Shown: positions 13,860-13,900 of the stretch, piece after piece | How the letters are laid out: each line of letters begins with the position of its first letter | Position numbering within the stretch: the first letter of the stretch is position 1 | From: Bacteroides sp. | GTDB lineage: Bacteria > Bacteroidota > Bacteroidia > Bacteroidales > Bacteroidaceae | Reading direction: 5' to 3' | NCBI GenBank assembly: GCA_030151885.1 | Contig: JASLCG010000138.1 | Location: 1-13,900, forward strand | DNA length: 13,900 nt | Made by a program: the position numbers and the translations under genes | The notes under the pieces: model-generated | What the model was told of the DNA's origin: nothing | Databases searched by the model: none | Seen by the model: the letters and a program-made list of their open reading frames with translations, nothing else

Positions 13860-13900
13860 TTTTCCAGCGTAAAGACATTATAAACGGTTTAATCTACATC

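Noticed and set aside
1..13900. Search for mobile elements, CRISPR arrays, toxin-antitoxin or defence genes, tRNA and rRNA
   Set aside because: No repeat-spacer pattern, transposase motif, integrase, cloverleaf or rRNA signature was seen. Nearly all DNA is accounted for by conserved core genes of uniform composition.
13860..13900. Tail after recQ, checked for a terminator or the start of another gene
   Set aside because: In 41 bases I found no convincing hairpin with a T run and no supported start codon.

Overview
The window is a chromosomal housekeeping segment from a member of the Bacteroidota, most likely order Bacteroidales. Three things point there: strongly AT-rich DNA; the two conserved gene blocks yceD-rpmF-fabH-era-der and tig-clpP-clpX-recQ; and promoters of the Bacteroidota type (TTTG or TTG, about 19-21 bases, then TAnnTTTG) in place of E. 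coli -35/-10 boxes. A-rich sequence without clear Shine-Dalgarno motifs precedes most starts. I do not assign a genus.

Layout. 7-507 (-): small two-helix membrane protein with a PH-like domain. 768-4988 (+): the YceD-like DUF177 protein, ribosomal protein L32, the fatty-acid initiation enzyme FabH, and the ribosome-assembly GTPases Era and Der. Two hairpins (rpmF/fabH and fabH/era) could split or attenuate this cluster, and a palindromic terminator ends it. 5045-6540 (-): an MlaF-like ATPase and MlaE-like permease, overlapping by one base (TAATG). 6614-7369 (+): LptB, transcribed divergently from mlaE; their -7 elements lie about 20 bp apart. 7424-7666 (-): an 80-residue RRM RNA-binding protein with a possible long leader. 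8102-11502 (+): trigger factor, ClpP and ClpX. 11673-13859 (+): RecQ, with its own promoter and a hairpin near the predicted mRNA 5' end.

How the genes fit together. The first block joins translation (L32, Era, Der, probably YceD) to membrane lipid synthesis (FabH). MlaEF and LptB both drive lipid traffic in the cell envelope: phospholipid transport linked to the outer membrane, and LPS export. Trigger factor, ClpP and ClpX cover folding of nascent chains and ATP-dependent proteolysis. RecQ serves DNA repair. Convergent neighbours (der/mlaF, lptB/RRM gene) share near-perfect palindromic terminators flanked by A and T runs.

I saw no mobile element, CRISPR array, tRNA, rRNA, defence island or toxin-antitoxin pair, and no unknown system. 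The observations worth a second look are regulatory (overlapping divergent promoters, internal terminators, the recQ 5' hairpin, the RRM leader) or lineage-specific protein features (ClpX VGY loop, degenerate trigger-factor PPIase domain, compact RRM, long RecQ C-terminus, MlaEF without an adjacent MlaD).
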